This document shows, one piece after another, positions 8,870 through 20,100 of a stretch of 64,000 nucleotides of DNA. The stretch covers positions 310,001 through 374,000 of the forward strand of contig CAVVFA010000001.1 of assembly GCA_963747345.1 (NCBI GenBank). Reading direction: 5' to 3'. Position 1 is the first letter of the stretch. Each line of letters starts with the position of its first letter. The position numbers were made by a program, and so were the translations under genes. The DNA comes from GCA-2746795 sp963747345 (GTDB lineage Bacteria; Chloroflexota; Anaerolineae; Promineifilales; Promineifilaceae). A model generated the notes under the pieces. It saw only the letters and a list, made by a program, of their open reading frames with translations. It did no database searches and was not told the origin of the DNA.

Positions 8870-10380
8870 ATGAATACGCAACAAGAAGTATTGATTGCTG
8901 ATTTACGATCATTAGTAGCAAACCTCGGTAAAGATGGAGGCCAAATGAGTGCCTCTGTGTATGATACCGCCCAAGTGCTGCGATTTGCACCCCCCGAAAA
9001 GCCACAACCTGCCTTGGATTGGTTGAAATCACAACAACAAGATGATGGCGGTTGGGGAGAATTTGGGGTCTCGTTGCCCCGTCATATTCCTACCCTCGCG
9101 GCTGTTCTTGCGCTAGACGCATATGCCCAAGACTTTGACACGCGTGAACGGATTCAGGAAGGTTTGTTTTTTCTCCAACAAAGTGCATATGAATGGCAAC
9201 CTCCATTACCAGAGGAAATGCCTGTTGGCGCAGAGCTTATTATTCCGATGTTGCTTTGTGAAGCAGAAGGGTCGGAACATAGAAATCGATATGATGCCTT
9301 ATCGTGCGCTTATCGAATTGGGTCATAAAAAACGTGCGGTTATCAATCGAATTCAACCCAAAGCGGGAACGGCGCCTGTTTTTTCTTGGGAAGCTTGGGG
9401 AACTTTTGCTGATCCAGATATTATTGATGGGACGGGCGGGGTAGGACACAATCCGGCGGCTACTGCTTATTGGATTCACTTAGCTGAGGGCAAACCAGAG
9501 TTAAAAAACAAAATTGCAGCAGCAAGGCAGTACCTTGAAAAAGCATCTGCTTCTACTGGCCTTGATATCCCTGGTATTGTGCCAACGGCTTGGCCGATCA
9601 CTCGGTTTGAGCAGGCATTTGCACTTCACACGTTACAAATGGCTGGTTTATTAAATGAACCAGCATTAGAAGATACGCTCTCAAATCAAATTCAAACGTC
9701 TGGCGTCATCTTTACAACCTTTGGGGCTTGGCTTTAGTGATCATTTTGCCCCAGATGGGGATGATACGCTGGCTGCCGTGGCTATATTGAAAGGAACGGG
9801 ATATGAAGTGCCAGAAGCGCCTATGCGTTTCTTTCAGAATGGGACGCATTTTGTGGCGTATCAAGGTGAAATGCAGCCTGCCGCTTCTGTAACGGCTCGT
9901 GGCTTACATGCCTTGTCGATGTGGGATGAGACTATGCCAACTGCAGAAAATTTTATTATTGAACGGCAACAAAAAGACGGCCGTTGGTTGGGGGATAAGT
10001 GGAATACATCCTGGTTTTACACAACTTACCTCTCTTTGTTTGCCTTATCACAGCATAATGGAAACGGCCGTTCTCATTATCAAGTAGCTGGGAATGCCAT
10101 CCGTAAACACCAAAATCATGATGGCGGCTGGAGCACAAGCGGCTTCTCAAACTTCACCGAAACAGCCTATGCCATGCTGACGCTGGAACTAATCGATGAT
10201 CCACACTATCAAAACATCCTTCAGGCTGGTTACCATTGGATGCTCAACAATTACTCGCCATTTTCCAAAAAAACCACTGCTTGCTGGCTCAATAAACAAT
10301 CCTATCGAGCAGATCGCATCGACCGTTCCTTTGAATTGAGTGCCATGTATCGAGCTTCCAAACGGTTTTCGGCAGTATGA
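8870..10380 (+). CDS. Class II diterpene cyclase (CPS/Rv3377c-like), two frame breaks
   Basis: Three frames (8870-9328, about 9280-9737, 9721-10380) encode one protein of about 503 residues, the size of bacterial class II diterpene cyclases such as Rv3377c. QW-type repeats are seen at QQQDDGGWGEF near the N-terminus and NHDGGWST near residue 420. The acid motif is DGDD in FAPDGDDTLAAVAIL, matching the DxDD general-acid motif that protonates geranylgeranyl diphosphate. The breaks fall near 9270-9285 and at the GGGG run near 9722-9726, where one G fewer gives TTFGLGFSDHF. The ATG at 8870 follows AAAAGAGGAAGAG. The stop overlaps the next ATG (ATGA at 10377). Together with the next gene it would make a labdane- or clerodane-type diterpene alcohol; the exact product is unknown. 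Confidence 0.85.
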
Positions 10381-11243
10381 TACCTAACGAAAACCTTAGC
10401 CTAGAAACCTTCCTGCAAAGCACAATAACCGACATCGCGTCTATTGTGCCATCCGCTGTGGTATACACCATGGGCGGCACACGCCGTGCTGCTGCCATTG
10501 CTGGCATAAAACCAGAAAGCGATGACTACATTGAATGGACCCGGCAGCAAATGGTTCAGGGTGTAGACCTGTTGTTTCGACATGGGGTGCAACATGTCTT
10601 TGTCATGGCTATTACGCCAGATAACTATCAAGAATCTGGGGCATATCGGCAAAAACTGTTTGAATTTACGGACTGGGGAATAGCAGGCCCAGAAGCAATG
10701 GCCGACTACGGCCGTTTTGGCTGGCGCGTCCGCTTATTAGGCAGTGAAGACATTCCCGAGCTGCAACCAACCGCCGAACGCCTTCTCCAGCATACTGCCC
10801 AAGTAAGTAACCACACCCTCTGGTGCCTAACCGTACCCGACGAAGATGCCCCGTGGCGACAAATCCTGCAAACAAACGCCCACACCCGGCAGGAAGCCAT
10901 CCAAGCCTTGTATGGCGAAGCCATCCCGCCCATTACCATGTTCCTGTCTACAGGAAAACCGATGTTCACCTTGAACTTACTGCCACCATTGCTCGTTGGC
11001 AAAGTGCAATGTTACTGGCGGCAGCAGCCAGGCCACAGTCTCACAGAGCAAGAATGGCGAACCATCCTTTATGATTATGCCTACACCCGGTCAACCTGGC
11101 GCCAAGATAAAGAAGGGCGTGCCGAACAAGCATTGGCCCATCTTGAAATCTGGAGAACCGCTCCCACATTGGGTATCGGTACCCAACTTGGGCCGTTTTG
11201 GTATCCAGCCCCATTCCCTAGTACTGAGGAAACTTATGACTGA
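10377..11243 (+). CDS. Diterpene synthase of the Rv3378c / kolavelool synthase type
   Basis: This 288-residue protein lines up from memory with Mycobacterium tuberculosis Rv3378c (tuberculosinol synthase, about 296 residues) along its length. Shared landmarks are the GTRR turn (VYTMGGTRRAAAIAG), a DDY segment 15-20 residues later (ESDDYIEWTRQ), a 'LFxHGxxxV' helix (LLFRHGVQHVFV), and the late block RTILYDYAYTR that mirrors the RRILYDHIYLR region of Rv3378c. The fold is that of cis-prenyltransferases. It removes diphosphate from the class II cyclase product and quenches with water. The residue before GTRR is Gly, where Rv3378c has the catalytic Asp; this may be normal for its subfamily, but it deserves checking. 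The gene overlaps the cyclase stop by 4 bp, so the two are translationally coupled. Confidence 0.78.
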   Translation: MIPNENLSLETFLQSTITDIASIVPSAVVYTMGGTRRAAAIAGIKPESDDYIEWTRQQMVQGVDLLFRHGVQHVFVMAITPDNYQESGAYRQKLFEFTDWGIAGPEAMADYGRFGWRVRLLGSEDIPELQPTAERLLQHTAQVSNHTLWCLTVPDEDAPWRQILQTNAHTRQEAIQALYGEAIPPITMFLSTGKPMFTLNLLPPLLVGKVQCYWRQQPGHSLTEQEWRTILYDYAYTRSTWRQDKEGRAEQALAHLEIWRTAPTLGIGTQLGPFWYPAPFPSTEETYD

Positions 11244-11970
11244 TCGAAACTTCCGTATTACAGCCGCTTGGTGTGCCATTATTTCCATGGTGCTGGCGTT
11301 TAGCACGATTTTAGTGAGTGCCATCACCCTCAATATGGATGCCGCTTTATTTGCGGATGCCGTCAACGACAACGCCCAAATTGTGCTGCCCTTACTGGCA
11401 AACAATCCAACCCTAGCTTGGTGGCCCAGCATCTTTGATTTCTTTGGCTTCTACTTGCTGCTCTTGCCTATGGCGTTGTACTTACATCGGCTATTCAAGG
11501 AAGAAGCCCCAGATTGGATAAATTTGTTTACGGTGTGTGGCCTAGGTTATATTTTGTTTGGAGCCATGGGCGCGGCTACGCTTGCTGTGGTTTTTTCTGC
11601 GCAAGCGGCGGACTATGCCACTGCAACTGGAGCCGTCCAGCAAATGCATACCATTGTCTTTGAAGCGTTTGGAGATGCTATTCAACGCGCCGTGTGGGGG
11701 ATTCTTGATCCTATTTTGGCGGGTGTATGGTGGACTGGGGTCGGTTTATTATTACGCAAACACAGGCCTGTTTTAGGCTGGTATACCGTTCTCTTAGGGG
11801 GCATAAACTTGGTTGGGGGATTTTGTGCGGCGATTGGTGTGGAAGCGGTTGCTTCTATTTGCCTTAATCTCTACTTTTTAATGGCTCCGATTTGGGCGGC
11901 CAGTATGGGGATTAGTTTGCTGCGGAGTGAGAATATAGTCACCGCTCTTTCTCCCGTATCAGCGGATTAG
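11236..11970 (+). CDS. Six-helix membrane protein of unknown function in the diterpene operon
   Basis: I place the start at ATG 11236, six bases after a GAGGA site and overlapping the previous stop by 8 bp, rather than at an upstream in-frame ATG inside the preceding gene. The 244-residue product has about six hydrophobic segments (near residues 10-32, 62-86, 99-122, 155-175, 182-205 and 208-230) and no signal peptidase site. The layout recalls DUF4386-like integral membrane proteins, but I cannot assign it. Its tight coupling to the two diterpene enzymes suggests a role in handling or exporting the lipid product, or in resistance to it (inference). The gene is intact. Confidence 0.7.
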   Translation: MTDRNFRITAAWCAIISMVLAFSTILVSAITLNMDAALFADAVNDNAQIVLPLLANNPTLAWWPSIFDFFGFYLLLLPMALYLHRLFKEEAPDWINLFTVCGLGYILFGAMGAATLAVVFSAQAADYATATGAVQQMHTIVFEAFGDAIQRAVWGILDPILAGVWWTGVGLLLRKHRPVLGWYTVLLGGINLVGGFCAAIGVEAVASICLNLYFLMAPIWAASMGISLLRSENIVTALSPVSAD

Positions 11971-12524
11971 TATCGTTGCTTTCTGAAAACGAGGCGTCTG
12001 CAAGCTCTTATGTGAACGAGATTGTCGTATTCAATTGGATGGTGTGTCACAATCAGTATCCTTCAAAACCATCAAGTTAGGATACTAAATTGCTTTTCCC
12101 ATTTAAATTTGTGCTAAAACCGAATAGTTTTTAACTGGAAAGGGACTATTTTCCCATCTTTTTCATTGATACAGTCACGGGTTATTCACGGCTTTGATTT
12201 TGCTCTATGTTATTATGGACATGTGGCAAAGGATTCGGGAAAAGGTGCAGCGTAACTGTATAGTTACGCGAGGTTTATACAAGACTCTTAAAAATCATGC
12301 TGTTTAAATCAACGAGCTTTTCGTGAGTTATTTATTTCGTGGCTAAGATAGGAGCAATCTTACCAAAAGTACCATTCTACATGGTGGTTTTAACGGCTAA
12401 AATTGGTACGGTAAATAATGAGCCCTTCATGTTGCAACCACAATCATCAATCATTTTCTAGTATCGTATCGGTAAATCACATATTTTTGCTTACTAACCT
12501 ACACTCCAAAAGGGATGAGTTGAT
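11971..12524. other. 554-bp leader/promoter region of the sensor cluster
   Basis: No ORF is convincing here. It contains a clean hairpin at 12250-12269 (GCGTAACT / AGTTACGC with a 4-base loop) and an AT-rich stretch near the downstream gene. Because the following 35 kb are co-directional, this region is the most likely site of the main cluster promoter and any leader regulation. I could not identify a known riboswitch. Confidence 0.5.
12250..12269. promoter_or_regulatory. Perfect 8-bp inverted repeat in the sensor-cluster leader
   Basis: GCGTAACT and AGTTACGC are separated by GTAT. The site lies about 255 bp before the first sensor gene. It lacks a T-run, so it could be an operator or an RNA hairpin in a long 5' leader. 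Confidence 0.45.
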
Positions 12525-15035
12525 ATGATAACAACTCCTAACAAACAGTCGGCGGATAAGGATTCAGAGCGCAAAGTACGGAATGCGTTTAATCTTAGCT
12601 TGCTTATTACTGTTGCGTCTGCGCTGGTGGTATTGGGCACATTTTTGATGCAACTGTTTTCTGGCGAAGACTATTATGTTTGGTTAACGGCCGTTGGCCT
12701 GATTGGTGGCGTTATTGGGATGATTTTGGCACGTCGGGGCAATGCGCTTGCCGCATGTATGTCACTTGTAATCGCTTTGTTTACGATTGCCATCCTCTAT
12801 GTCATTCTCTTTGATGGTGTTGCTACTATGTTGATTGTTGTCTTCATCACTTTGTCATTAGGCATTGTTATACAGACAGTTCCGCCGGATAAAGTGACGA
12901 AATCAATCATCATTGTTATGGTGATTGGGACTTGTCTGGTTTTGCTCGATCAATTTTGGCCTGTAGCAAGAAATGCCCCGCCAGCTCAGACACAAATCGT
13001 TATTACCGTTGCCGGTGCTAGTACAATTTTGGCATTGGTAATTTTTGTTGTCAGGCAATTTCCTTCATTTTCGCTACGCGGCAAATTGATTGGAGCTACT
13101 CTGGCCGTGGCGCTTATCGCCGTAGCTGTCGTGGCGCTTGGGGTGAATATCTTTACCACCCGAACTATCACAAACCAGGTGGGCAACAATCTAAATACGC
13201 TTACACAGTCTCAATCAGTGGCAATTGGTGAATATTTGTCTAGAAAGATCAATACGCTAGAAGCGCTTTCTGCAAACCAAATTCTCATTCAAGGCGCACA
13301 GGAAAAAAATGCCAACTATGCCAATTCTGATGATCCCCCCAGTAAACAGATTGCAATTGCTTCTGGTCAATGGGCTGGCACGACAGAAAAAGATGAAATT
13401 GTTAAAGCCGTTCTTGAAAATGATGTGGCTGCCGAACTCAATAGATTCAAAACGTTGTTTCCAGATAATATTGAACTTCTTGTAACCGATAAATATGGGG
13501 GACAGCTTGGTGCGACGGGGCGTACACGGGATTATTTCAAGGGAGATGAGTCATGGTGGCAAGAAACCTATGTTAGTGGATTTGGTTCTGTTTATATAGG
13601 GGAGCCTGTATATGATTCTGCCTCCCGTCAGTATTCTATTACGATGGCTGTTCCCATTTATGACAAAATAGATGCTGATTCTGGGGAAATAGTCGGTATT
13701 GTTCAAGCTATTGTGTCTTTGGATGCATTGAGTAACATCTTGCTTAATTCTCGATTTGGAGAAACGGGTATAGTCGAAATCTTTTTAGAAGGGGATCGTC
13801 ACCTAGTCGTAGACGATAATGGGGATATTAGTATCAAAAATAGTGAGCTTGATACTGAATCGCTTGCTTTTGTAAAACTCCCCGACCAACCATTCATTGT
13901 TACAGAATTTGAGGACACGTCTCATTTTCTAAGTTCTGTTTATATAAACACACTCACGAATGAACCGGCTATCGCTCAATTAAGATGGATTATTTTAGCG
14001 ACACAACATGCAGATGAAATTCTGGCGTCAGTTAGTGAACAGCAGCGCATTAACACGATTTTAGGCATTATTGTGATTATTTCTGCAGGGGTGGTTGCCG
14101 CCTATGTGGGGCAGCGAATCGCGCAGCCTATTACCAACTTGACAAATATAGCGGAAGAAGTGGCAGCCGGGAATCTGGATATCCAGGCACCGATTGAAAC
14201 GCAAGATGAAATTGGTGTCCTCGCCGCCTCGTTTAATGGTATGACTAAGCAGTTGCGTGAATCGATTTTCACATTGGAACAGCGCGTATCGGATCGGACA
14301 CAAGCATTGACGACGAGTATTGAAGTGGGGCGTCAGCTTTCTACGATTTTGGATGAGAATGAATTGGTAACGGCCGTTGTCAATCAAATTCGTGACGCCT
14401 TCAACTATTATCAAGCTCAAATCTACCTGCTAGACAGCAAAACAAACAACCTCATTATGGCAAGTGGTACAGGTGAGGCCGGGCAGCAAATGCTCGCCAG
14501 CAACCATCAGCTACCAATCGGCACAGGTCTTGTGGGGCGTGCCGCAGAAACCAATCAAATCATACTCGTTTCCGACGTCACCCAAGACAAAAACTGGCTG
14601 GCAAACCCCTTACTCCCAGACACACAATCTGAAGCGGCCGTGCCTATTACCATCGGTAATCAAGTGATGGGCGTTCTCGACATTCAGGACGATACCATCG
14701 GTGGTTTGAGACCAGAAGATTCCGACCTACTCCAATCCGTTGCCAACCAAGTTGCCGTTGCTTTGAGAAATGCCCGCCTCTACACAGAGCTACAAAAACG
14801 CGGACAAAGAGAAGCAACCTTGCTCAGTATCAACCAAAAAATCACCAGCACAACCGACATGGAAACGGCGATGAAAGTAGCCATCCGCGAGTTAGGGGCA
14901 GCCTTAGGCACCAAACAAACCACAGTTCGTCTGGGCCATCATGAAACCGCACAGAATGCAGCTCGCAAAACTAACGGCAGCGATAGTAGCAATGAAAGCA
15001 ACACCCAGGTAACCGGAGATGAGCGTCATGAGTAA
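12525..15035 (+). CDS. Sensor S1: multi-TM, Cache, HAMP, GAF protein without kinase domain
   Basis: The first gene of the sensor cluster encodes 836 residues. The N-terminus has about seven hydrophobic helices (residues 22-213). An extracytoplasmic Cache-like region follows (about 215-500; segments such as GDESWWQETYVSGFGSVYIG), then a last TM near 508-528. A HAMP domain (about 529-582; PITNLTNIAEEVAAGN, TQDEIGVLAASFNGM) and a coiled coil come next. One GAF domain (about 600-755) carries the cluster-wide signature NPLLPDTQSEAAVP. The protein ends with the conserved tail REATLLSINQKI to RELGAALG (about 762-800) and a Ser/Asn-rich stretch. There is no HisKA, HATPase, GGDEF or methyl-accepting output. 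The ATG is preceded by AAAGGGA. It overlaps the next gene by a few bases. Confidence 0.88.
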   Translation: MITTPNKQSADKDSERKVRNAFNLSLLITVASALVVLGTFLMQLFSGEDYYVWLTAVGLIGGVIGMILARRGNALAACMSLVIALFTIAILYVILFDGVATMLIVVFITLSLGIVIQTVPPDKVTKSIIIVMVIGTCLVLLDQFWPVARNAPPAQTQIVITVAGASTILALVIFVVRQFPSFSLRGKLIGATLAVALIAVAVVALGVNIFTTRTITNQVGNNLNTLTQSQSVAIGEYLSRKINTLEALSANQILIQGAQEKNANYANSDDPPSKQIAIASGQWAGTTEKDEIVKAVLENDVAAELNRFKTLFPDNIELLVTDKYGGQLGATGRTRDYFKGDESWWQETYVSGFGSVYIGEPVYDSASRQYSITMAVPIYDKIDADSGEIVGIVQAIVSLDALSNILLNSRFGETGIVEIFLEGDRHLVVDDNGDISIKNSELDTESLAFVKLPDQPFIVTEFEDTSHFLSSVYINTLTNEPAIAQLRWIILATQHADEILASVSEQQRINTILGIIVIISAGVVAAYVGQRIAQPITNLTNIAEEVAAGNLDIQAPIETQDEIGVLAASFNGMTKQLRESIFTLEQRVSDRTQALTTSIEVGRQLSTILDENELVTAVVNQIRDAFNYYQAQIYLLDSKTNNLIMASGTGEAGQQMLASNHQLPIGTGLVGRAAETNQIILVSDVTQDKNWLANPLLPDTQSEAAVPITIGNQVMGVLDIQDDTIGGLRPEDSDLLQSVANQVAVALRNARLYTELQKRGQREATLLSINQKITSTTDMETAMKVAIRELGAALGTKQTTVRLGHHETAQNAARKTNGSDSSNESNTQVTGDERHE

Positions 15036-17118
15036 TTCCGAAGATACCATGCAATCCAAACAGCAAAGAAGAAGCCTTAGTATGCGTGCTCGACTCATTA
15101 TAGGCATTATGATTCTTGTAGGCGTATCCCTCATTGTCGTCCTGGGGGTTACTTTTTTGCAACGTCAGCAACTCACCAATTTCATCACCACACTTGTTAA
15201 CCAGGAAGTGAAACAACAAGCAGAAAACCTCCTTACTAAAACGCTTGAGCAATCCTCAAATGATGCCAATGAATTCTTTGAAGTAGTAGCCGATGATGCT
15301 CAGACCGTCACTAATTACATAGCAAACTTATACGGCGATGGGCGACTCATAAATACCAATAATTACTGGAATGCTGAGGAATCATTAACGCGTTTTGGTG
15401 AAAATCAATGGGGGAATTCAGCGAACGATCCCGGTTCTGTGTTTGCACCTTCTTCATTTGAACTTACCGAAGAGACTGCCGCAGAAATCAATACAACCAT
15501 CTTGCTCGATTTTATAGCTCCCCAGGCATTAAATGCCAGTTCAGAGCTAAAAGCTCTTTATTTCATTAATAATGAAGGTGTAGTCCAGTACTATCCCAAT
15601 ATTGACATGGCAAACGTCGTCGGTGATTTTGATGTGCGACAACGACCTTATTTTAAGGCGGTAACGCCAGAGCTAAATCCAGATAAGGAACCTTTTTGGA
15701 CTGTTCCTTACTATGATGCTGCTGATGGGAGCGTTATAGAAACACACAGCCTGCCAGTCTATGATGAACAAGGCATCTTCAGAGGTGCGCTTGCTGCAAA
15801 TGTGGATATCTCAACCGTAACTACATTAGTAGAGAATCTTGAAGTTGGGAAAACTGGATATGCCTTTCTGATTGATCCCGGTGGTCGCTTTATTGCGCTG
15901 CCAGAAGCGGCTTTGGTAGATTTTGGTTTAGGCCAAGAGGCATTGCCAGAAGGGGGTGTTGCTCAAAGCACCATTTTTAATACAGAAGATGATATTCGTG
16001 CTTTTGCCACGAAAATGATAGCGGGCGAAACAGGATTGGGAACGTTCACCCGAGACAGTGGCGAACGTTATTTGGCGTATGCTCCGATCGAAGCGACCGG
16101 ATACAGCCTTGGTCTTGTTGTGCCTGTTGATGAAATGATTCAGCTTTATCTGACAGTCCAACAGAATGTTGATGCTCAAGAATCACAAACATTATTATTT
16201 AGCTATATTGCGTTTATTGTGATTCTGCTTATTTCCTTAGTATTTGCATACATCATAGGTCGGGTACTTACCCGTCCCCTGCAACAACTTACAGATGCGG
16301 CAGAAGAAATATCTGCGGGGAATTATGATGTGGAAATTGATACCAGCTATGGTGGTGAAGTGGGTACTTTAGCTGTTGCCTTTGATGGTATGACACATCA
16401 GGTTCGTGATATGGTCGGTACGCTGGAACAACGGGTAGCAGACAGAACCCGCGCTCTTGAAGCCAGTATGGAAGTGAGCCGTAGTGTTTCCACCATTCTA
16501 GACCAGCGACAATTGGTATCTGAGGTGGTTGAACAAGTGCGTAACGCATTTGATTATTACCATGTCCATATTTATACCGTAGATGAAAATACAAATGACC
16601 TGGTTTTGGCGGGTGGTACGGGTGAGGCCGGACAAGCATTGTTGGGTGGCGGGCATAAAATTGCTTATGGGAAAGGGTTGGTTGGTCGGGCGGCTACTAC
16701 AAGAACAACGGTTCTTGTTTCTGATATTGCCGAAGAAGCGGATTGGCTACCTAATCTATTATTGCCTGACACAAAAACTGAAATTGCTATCCCCATGGTT
16801 ATTGATGATCAATTATTTGGGGTGCTTGATGTCCAGCAAGACACAGTTGGTTCCTTGACTGAAATTGATGCGCAATTGTTAGAATCTGTTGCGAACCAGG
16901 TGTCTATTGCGTTACGAAATGCACGTCTCTATGAAGGGGCACAAACACAAGCTAGACGAGAAGCTGTGGTGAATTCAATTGGGCAAAAGCTGCAAACGGC
17001 CGCAGATATTGAAAGTGTTTTACAAATTGCGGCACAGGAATTAGGGAAGGCACTCAATTCCCAGCGTGCTACTGTTCAATTAAGCACAGTTGACCAGGGT
17101 GAGAATGGTCATCAATAA
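15028..17118 (+). CDS. Sensor S2: double-Cache, HAMP, GAF protein without kinase domain
   Basis: I choose ATG 15028, which overlaps the S1 stop codon and is placed better after GGAG than the ATG at 15019; the product has 696 residues. TM1 spans about 21-43. A dCache_1-type periplasmic sensor covers about 45-375 (RPYFKAVTPELNP, FWTVPYYDAADGSVIETH, GYAFLIDPGGRFIA), the usual small-molecule binding module of chemoreceptors. TM2 is near 389-409, HAMP near 410-465, and a GAF domain near 480-640 with NLLLPDTKTEIAIP. The last 45 residues hold the shared tail (REAVVNSIGQKL, AQELGKALNSQ). No catalytic output domain is present. The ligand of the Cache domain cannot be told from the sequence. Confidence 0.88.
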   Translation: MSNSEDTMQSKQQRRSLSMRARLIIGIMILVGVSLIVVLGVTFLQRQQLTNFITTLVNQEVKQQAENLLTKTLEQSSNDANEFFEVVADDAQTVTNYIANLYGDGRLINTNNYWNAEESLTRFGENQWGNSANDPGSVFAPSSFELTEETAAEINTTILLDFIAPQALNASSELKALYFINNEGVVQYYPNIDMANVVGDFDVRQRPYFKAVTPELNPDKEPFWTVPYYDAADGSVIETHSLPVYDEQGIFRGALAANVDISTVTTLVENLEVGKTGYAFLIDPGGRFIALPEAALVDFGLGQEALPEGGVAQSTIFNTEDDIRAFATKMIAGETGLGTFTRDSGERYLAYAPIEATGYSLGLVVPVDEMIQLYLTVQQNVDAQESQTLLFSYIAFIVILLISLVFAYIIGRVLTRPLQQLTDAAEEISAGNYDVEIDTSYGGEVGTLAVAFDGMTHQVRDMVGTLEQRVADRTRALEASMEVSRSVSTILDQRQLVSEVVEQVRNAFDYYHVHIYTVDENTNDLVLAGGTGEAGQALLGGGHKIAYGKGLVGRAATTRTTVLVSDIAEEADWLPNLLLPDTKTEIAIPMVIDDQLFGVLDVQQDTVGSLTEIDAQLLESVANQVSIALRNARLYEGAQTQARREAVVNSIGQKLQTAADIESVLQIAAQELGKALNSQRATVQLSTVDQGENGHQ

Positions 17119-17147
17119 GGTTTCACATAATCTCTGGAGATACGATT

Positions 17148-20100
17148 ATGGCTGCATCTGAAAATATTGTGGTTCAGCAGGAAGATTCCAAAGCAGGAAT
17201 TGGCCAGCGTTTATGGGATATTCTGACTAAACCGGCTACCGCTATCACGGATAGAGCCGAGAGACGCCAGGCACGTACACTAGCTTCTTTCTTATTTGTG
17301 TTCTTTTTGTTAACGGCCGTTCGCTTAGTTGTTGGTCTCATTAGTGGCAGTTACCTGGAAGAGCCAGAACCTTACTTCACCGTTGTCATCTTAAACATCC
17401 TCCTCTTGATTTCTTATGGCTTGAGCCGTACTAAACGATATTACTTAGGCTCCGGGCTGGCCGTTATCAGCACTATCCTGATTGTCATATTTGCCGTTGT
17501 CTTGAGAGGAGATTACGAAGCGACACGTATATTCTCTACGATGATGTGGTTGATTGCTGCGCTCCTTTTAGGAAGCGCCTTTTTCTCATGGCAAACCATG
17601 ATGGGTGTATCCATTTTCACACTTGGACTTATTGTGGTGCTACCGCTGATTGTTCCTGGCATGAGGATGGAAGCGATTGCCAATGTTTTTTCCGTCATAT
17701 TTGTCGTGTCCTTTTTAATCGTTCTTGTTGGTCGCTTTCGGGATCAGTTGGAAGCAGATAGGCAAATAGAATTAAATGCTGCGAATCAAGAACTTGAACG
17801 GTCTCAGGTGCTTTTAGAGCAACGCGTTCAAGAGCGTACTGTCGCCTTGCAACTTGCCGCAGAAATTAGCCGCGTCTTATCACAAATTACGGACACAGAA
17901 AGTTTGTTACGAGAAGCAGTTGAAACAATTCGTTCTCGGTTCGATTTTTATTATGTGCAAATTTACCTTGTGGATGCAGCGAATAATATGCTGACATTAC
18001 AAGCTGGTACGGGCAATATTGGACAGGAACTTGCACGTATTGGGCATCGGCTGGTTGTTGGCCCTGGTTCAATTAATGGAGCGGTAGCAGCAGACAGAAG
18101 AGCTATTATTGTTTCTGATACGGCAACGAGTCCCATGTTTAGGCCAAACGCTTATTTGCCACGCACTCGATCTGAAATGTCAGTGCCTTTACTCATTGGT
18201 AAGCGGGTTGTTGGTGTTCTTGACCTGCAAAGTGCAGAGCCGGGCGGCCTGACGGCTGAGAATCTGCCTGCCTTTGAGGCGATGGCTGGTCAGTTGGCTG
18301 TGGCTATTGAAAATGCAAAACTGCTGTCTGATGCCGCAGAAGCAAGAGCCGAGGTTGAATCTTTTACGCGACGCATTACACGAGATGGTTGGAACGCTTA
18401 TTTAGACGCTGTGGCACACCCTCGTTTTATGGGATTTTATTACGATTCAAACACGGTAACGCCATTGGATGCGCCGCTGTCTCAGGAAGCAGGTGAGGGA
18501 AATATTGCGCAAGTGTCCATTGATATTGTTGGCGAAACTGTGGGGACTATTCAAATTTTAGCGGATGATGACCGCATCTGGACAGCCGATGATTTGGATT
18601 TAATTCAAGATGTGGCTACACAGGTGGGACAACAGGTTGAGATGCTGCGTTCTTTAGATGAGGCGGCAAAATATCGTCAGGAGGCAGAACGTGCCTTGCG
18701 CCATGTGACGCATGAGGCATGGTTAACGTATGAGCAATCCCCAGACTTGGCAGATGGATTTACCTATAATCAATTGGAAGTTACGCCGGTAACGGCCGTT
18801 TCTTCCCCCATTGATTCGCCAGAGATGATCTACCACAACCTCTCTATTCACGGCGAGTCGGTTGGGGAACTAGCTATTGCAAAATCAGACCAGATGGATG
18901 AGGCGTTTGCGGATGAACTGATAACGGCCGTTGCCGCCCAACTTGTTTCCCATATGGAAAGCCTGCGCTTAACAGAACAAACTGAAAAAGCCCTGGCAGA
19001 CTCTCAACGACGCGGCCATGAGCTAAGCGTTATCAACGCGGTTGCTGAAGCCTCAGCAGACCTAACCAATGTGACCGATTTCTTGGAAGCGATTCAGCAT
19101 CAACTTGAAAAAGCCATTCCGATGAACAGCTTCACTACCTCCACTTACGAGAAAGCAGACAATACAATTACCTTTGCCTACGCCTATGACGAAAAAAATG
19201 GCAAACTAGAAAACTCACCACCCATTCAATTACAACCCTATCACCTTAGTTACAAAACCATTCATGAAGCCGTTCCCCAAATCATCCATTTCACAGAAGA
19301 AGAAATCGTGGAACAAACACGCAATCGCCCGCCAAACCTGATGAGTGAAGATGCCTCCCTCATGGCTTCATTATTATTTGTCCCGCTCCTTAGTGGGCAA
19401 GAAGTCGTTGGTATTATTTCAGCACAGAGCCATGACTATAATGTCTATACCCAAGAACATATCAGCTTGTTAACAGGTGTCGCTAGTTATGTGACCACCG
19501 CCATCCAAAAAGCCCGCCTTTTTGAACAAACACAAGTTAGAGCCGAAGAATTAGCTGTTATCAATGAAGTGGCTCAATCAGTTTCACGACAAATTGACCG
19601 GATTGAGCTGATGCAAACTGTCCAGGAACAAATCCAGCGTGTTATGAAGGCAGACGTCTTCTTCATCGCCATTTATGATACTAAAAAATGACTTAGTTGA
19701 ATATCCATACATTTATGACGACGGTCATATTTATTTAACTACACCAGAGCAACCTTCACGTAGCAGCCAAGTATACAAAGTCCTGCAAACTGGGTCGCCT
19801 ATTCTTATCAACCGTACGCAAGAGGACATTGAAAAACTTAGCACTCAGCAAAAAGAATCCATGATTGGTGATATACAGCGAGTTTCAGCCTCTTTACTAT
19901 ACATTCCCTTACGCACAGGCCAAGAAACATTAGGCGTTCTATCAATACAAAGTTACCAACGTAATGTTTATGATGAAACAAATATCACGCTTTTATCTGG
20001 TATTGCCAATCACGTAGCGGTGTCGCTAGAAAACAACCGTCTTTTGATGGAAACACGGCAATCTGCAGAACGTGAACAAGTGATACGTGAAATTTCAGCC

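Noticed and set aside
10996..11235. An upstream start for the membrane protein of the diterpene operon
   Set aside because: That part lies within the preceding synthase gene and reads as a non-hydrophobic, shadow-like sequence; ATG 11236 has a ribosome-binding site and begins the conserved-looking protein.
12194..12216. A sigma-70-type promoter (TTGATT, TATTAT) before the sensor cluster
   Set aside because: The spacing between the boxes is only 11 bp, too short for a standard promoter.
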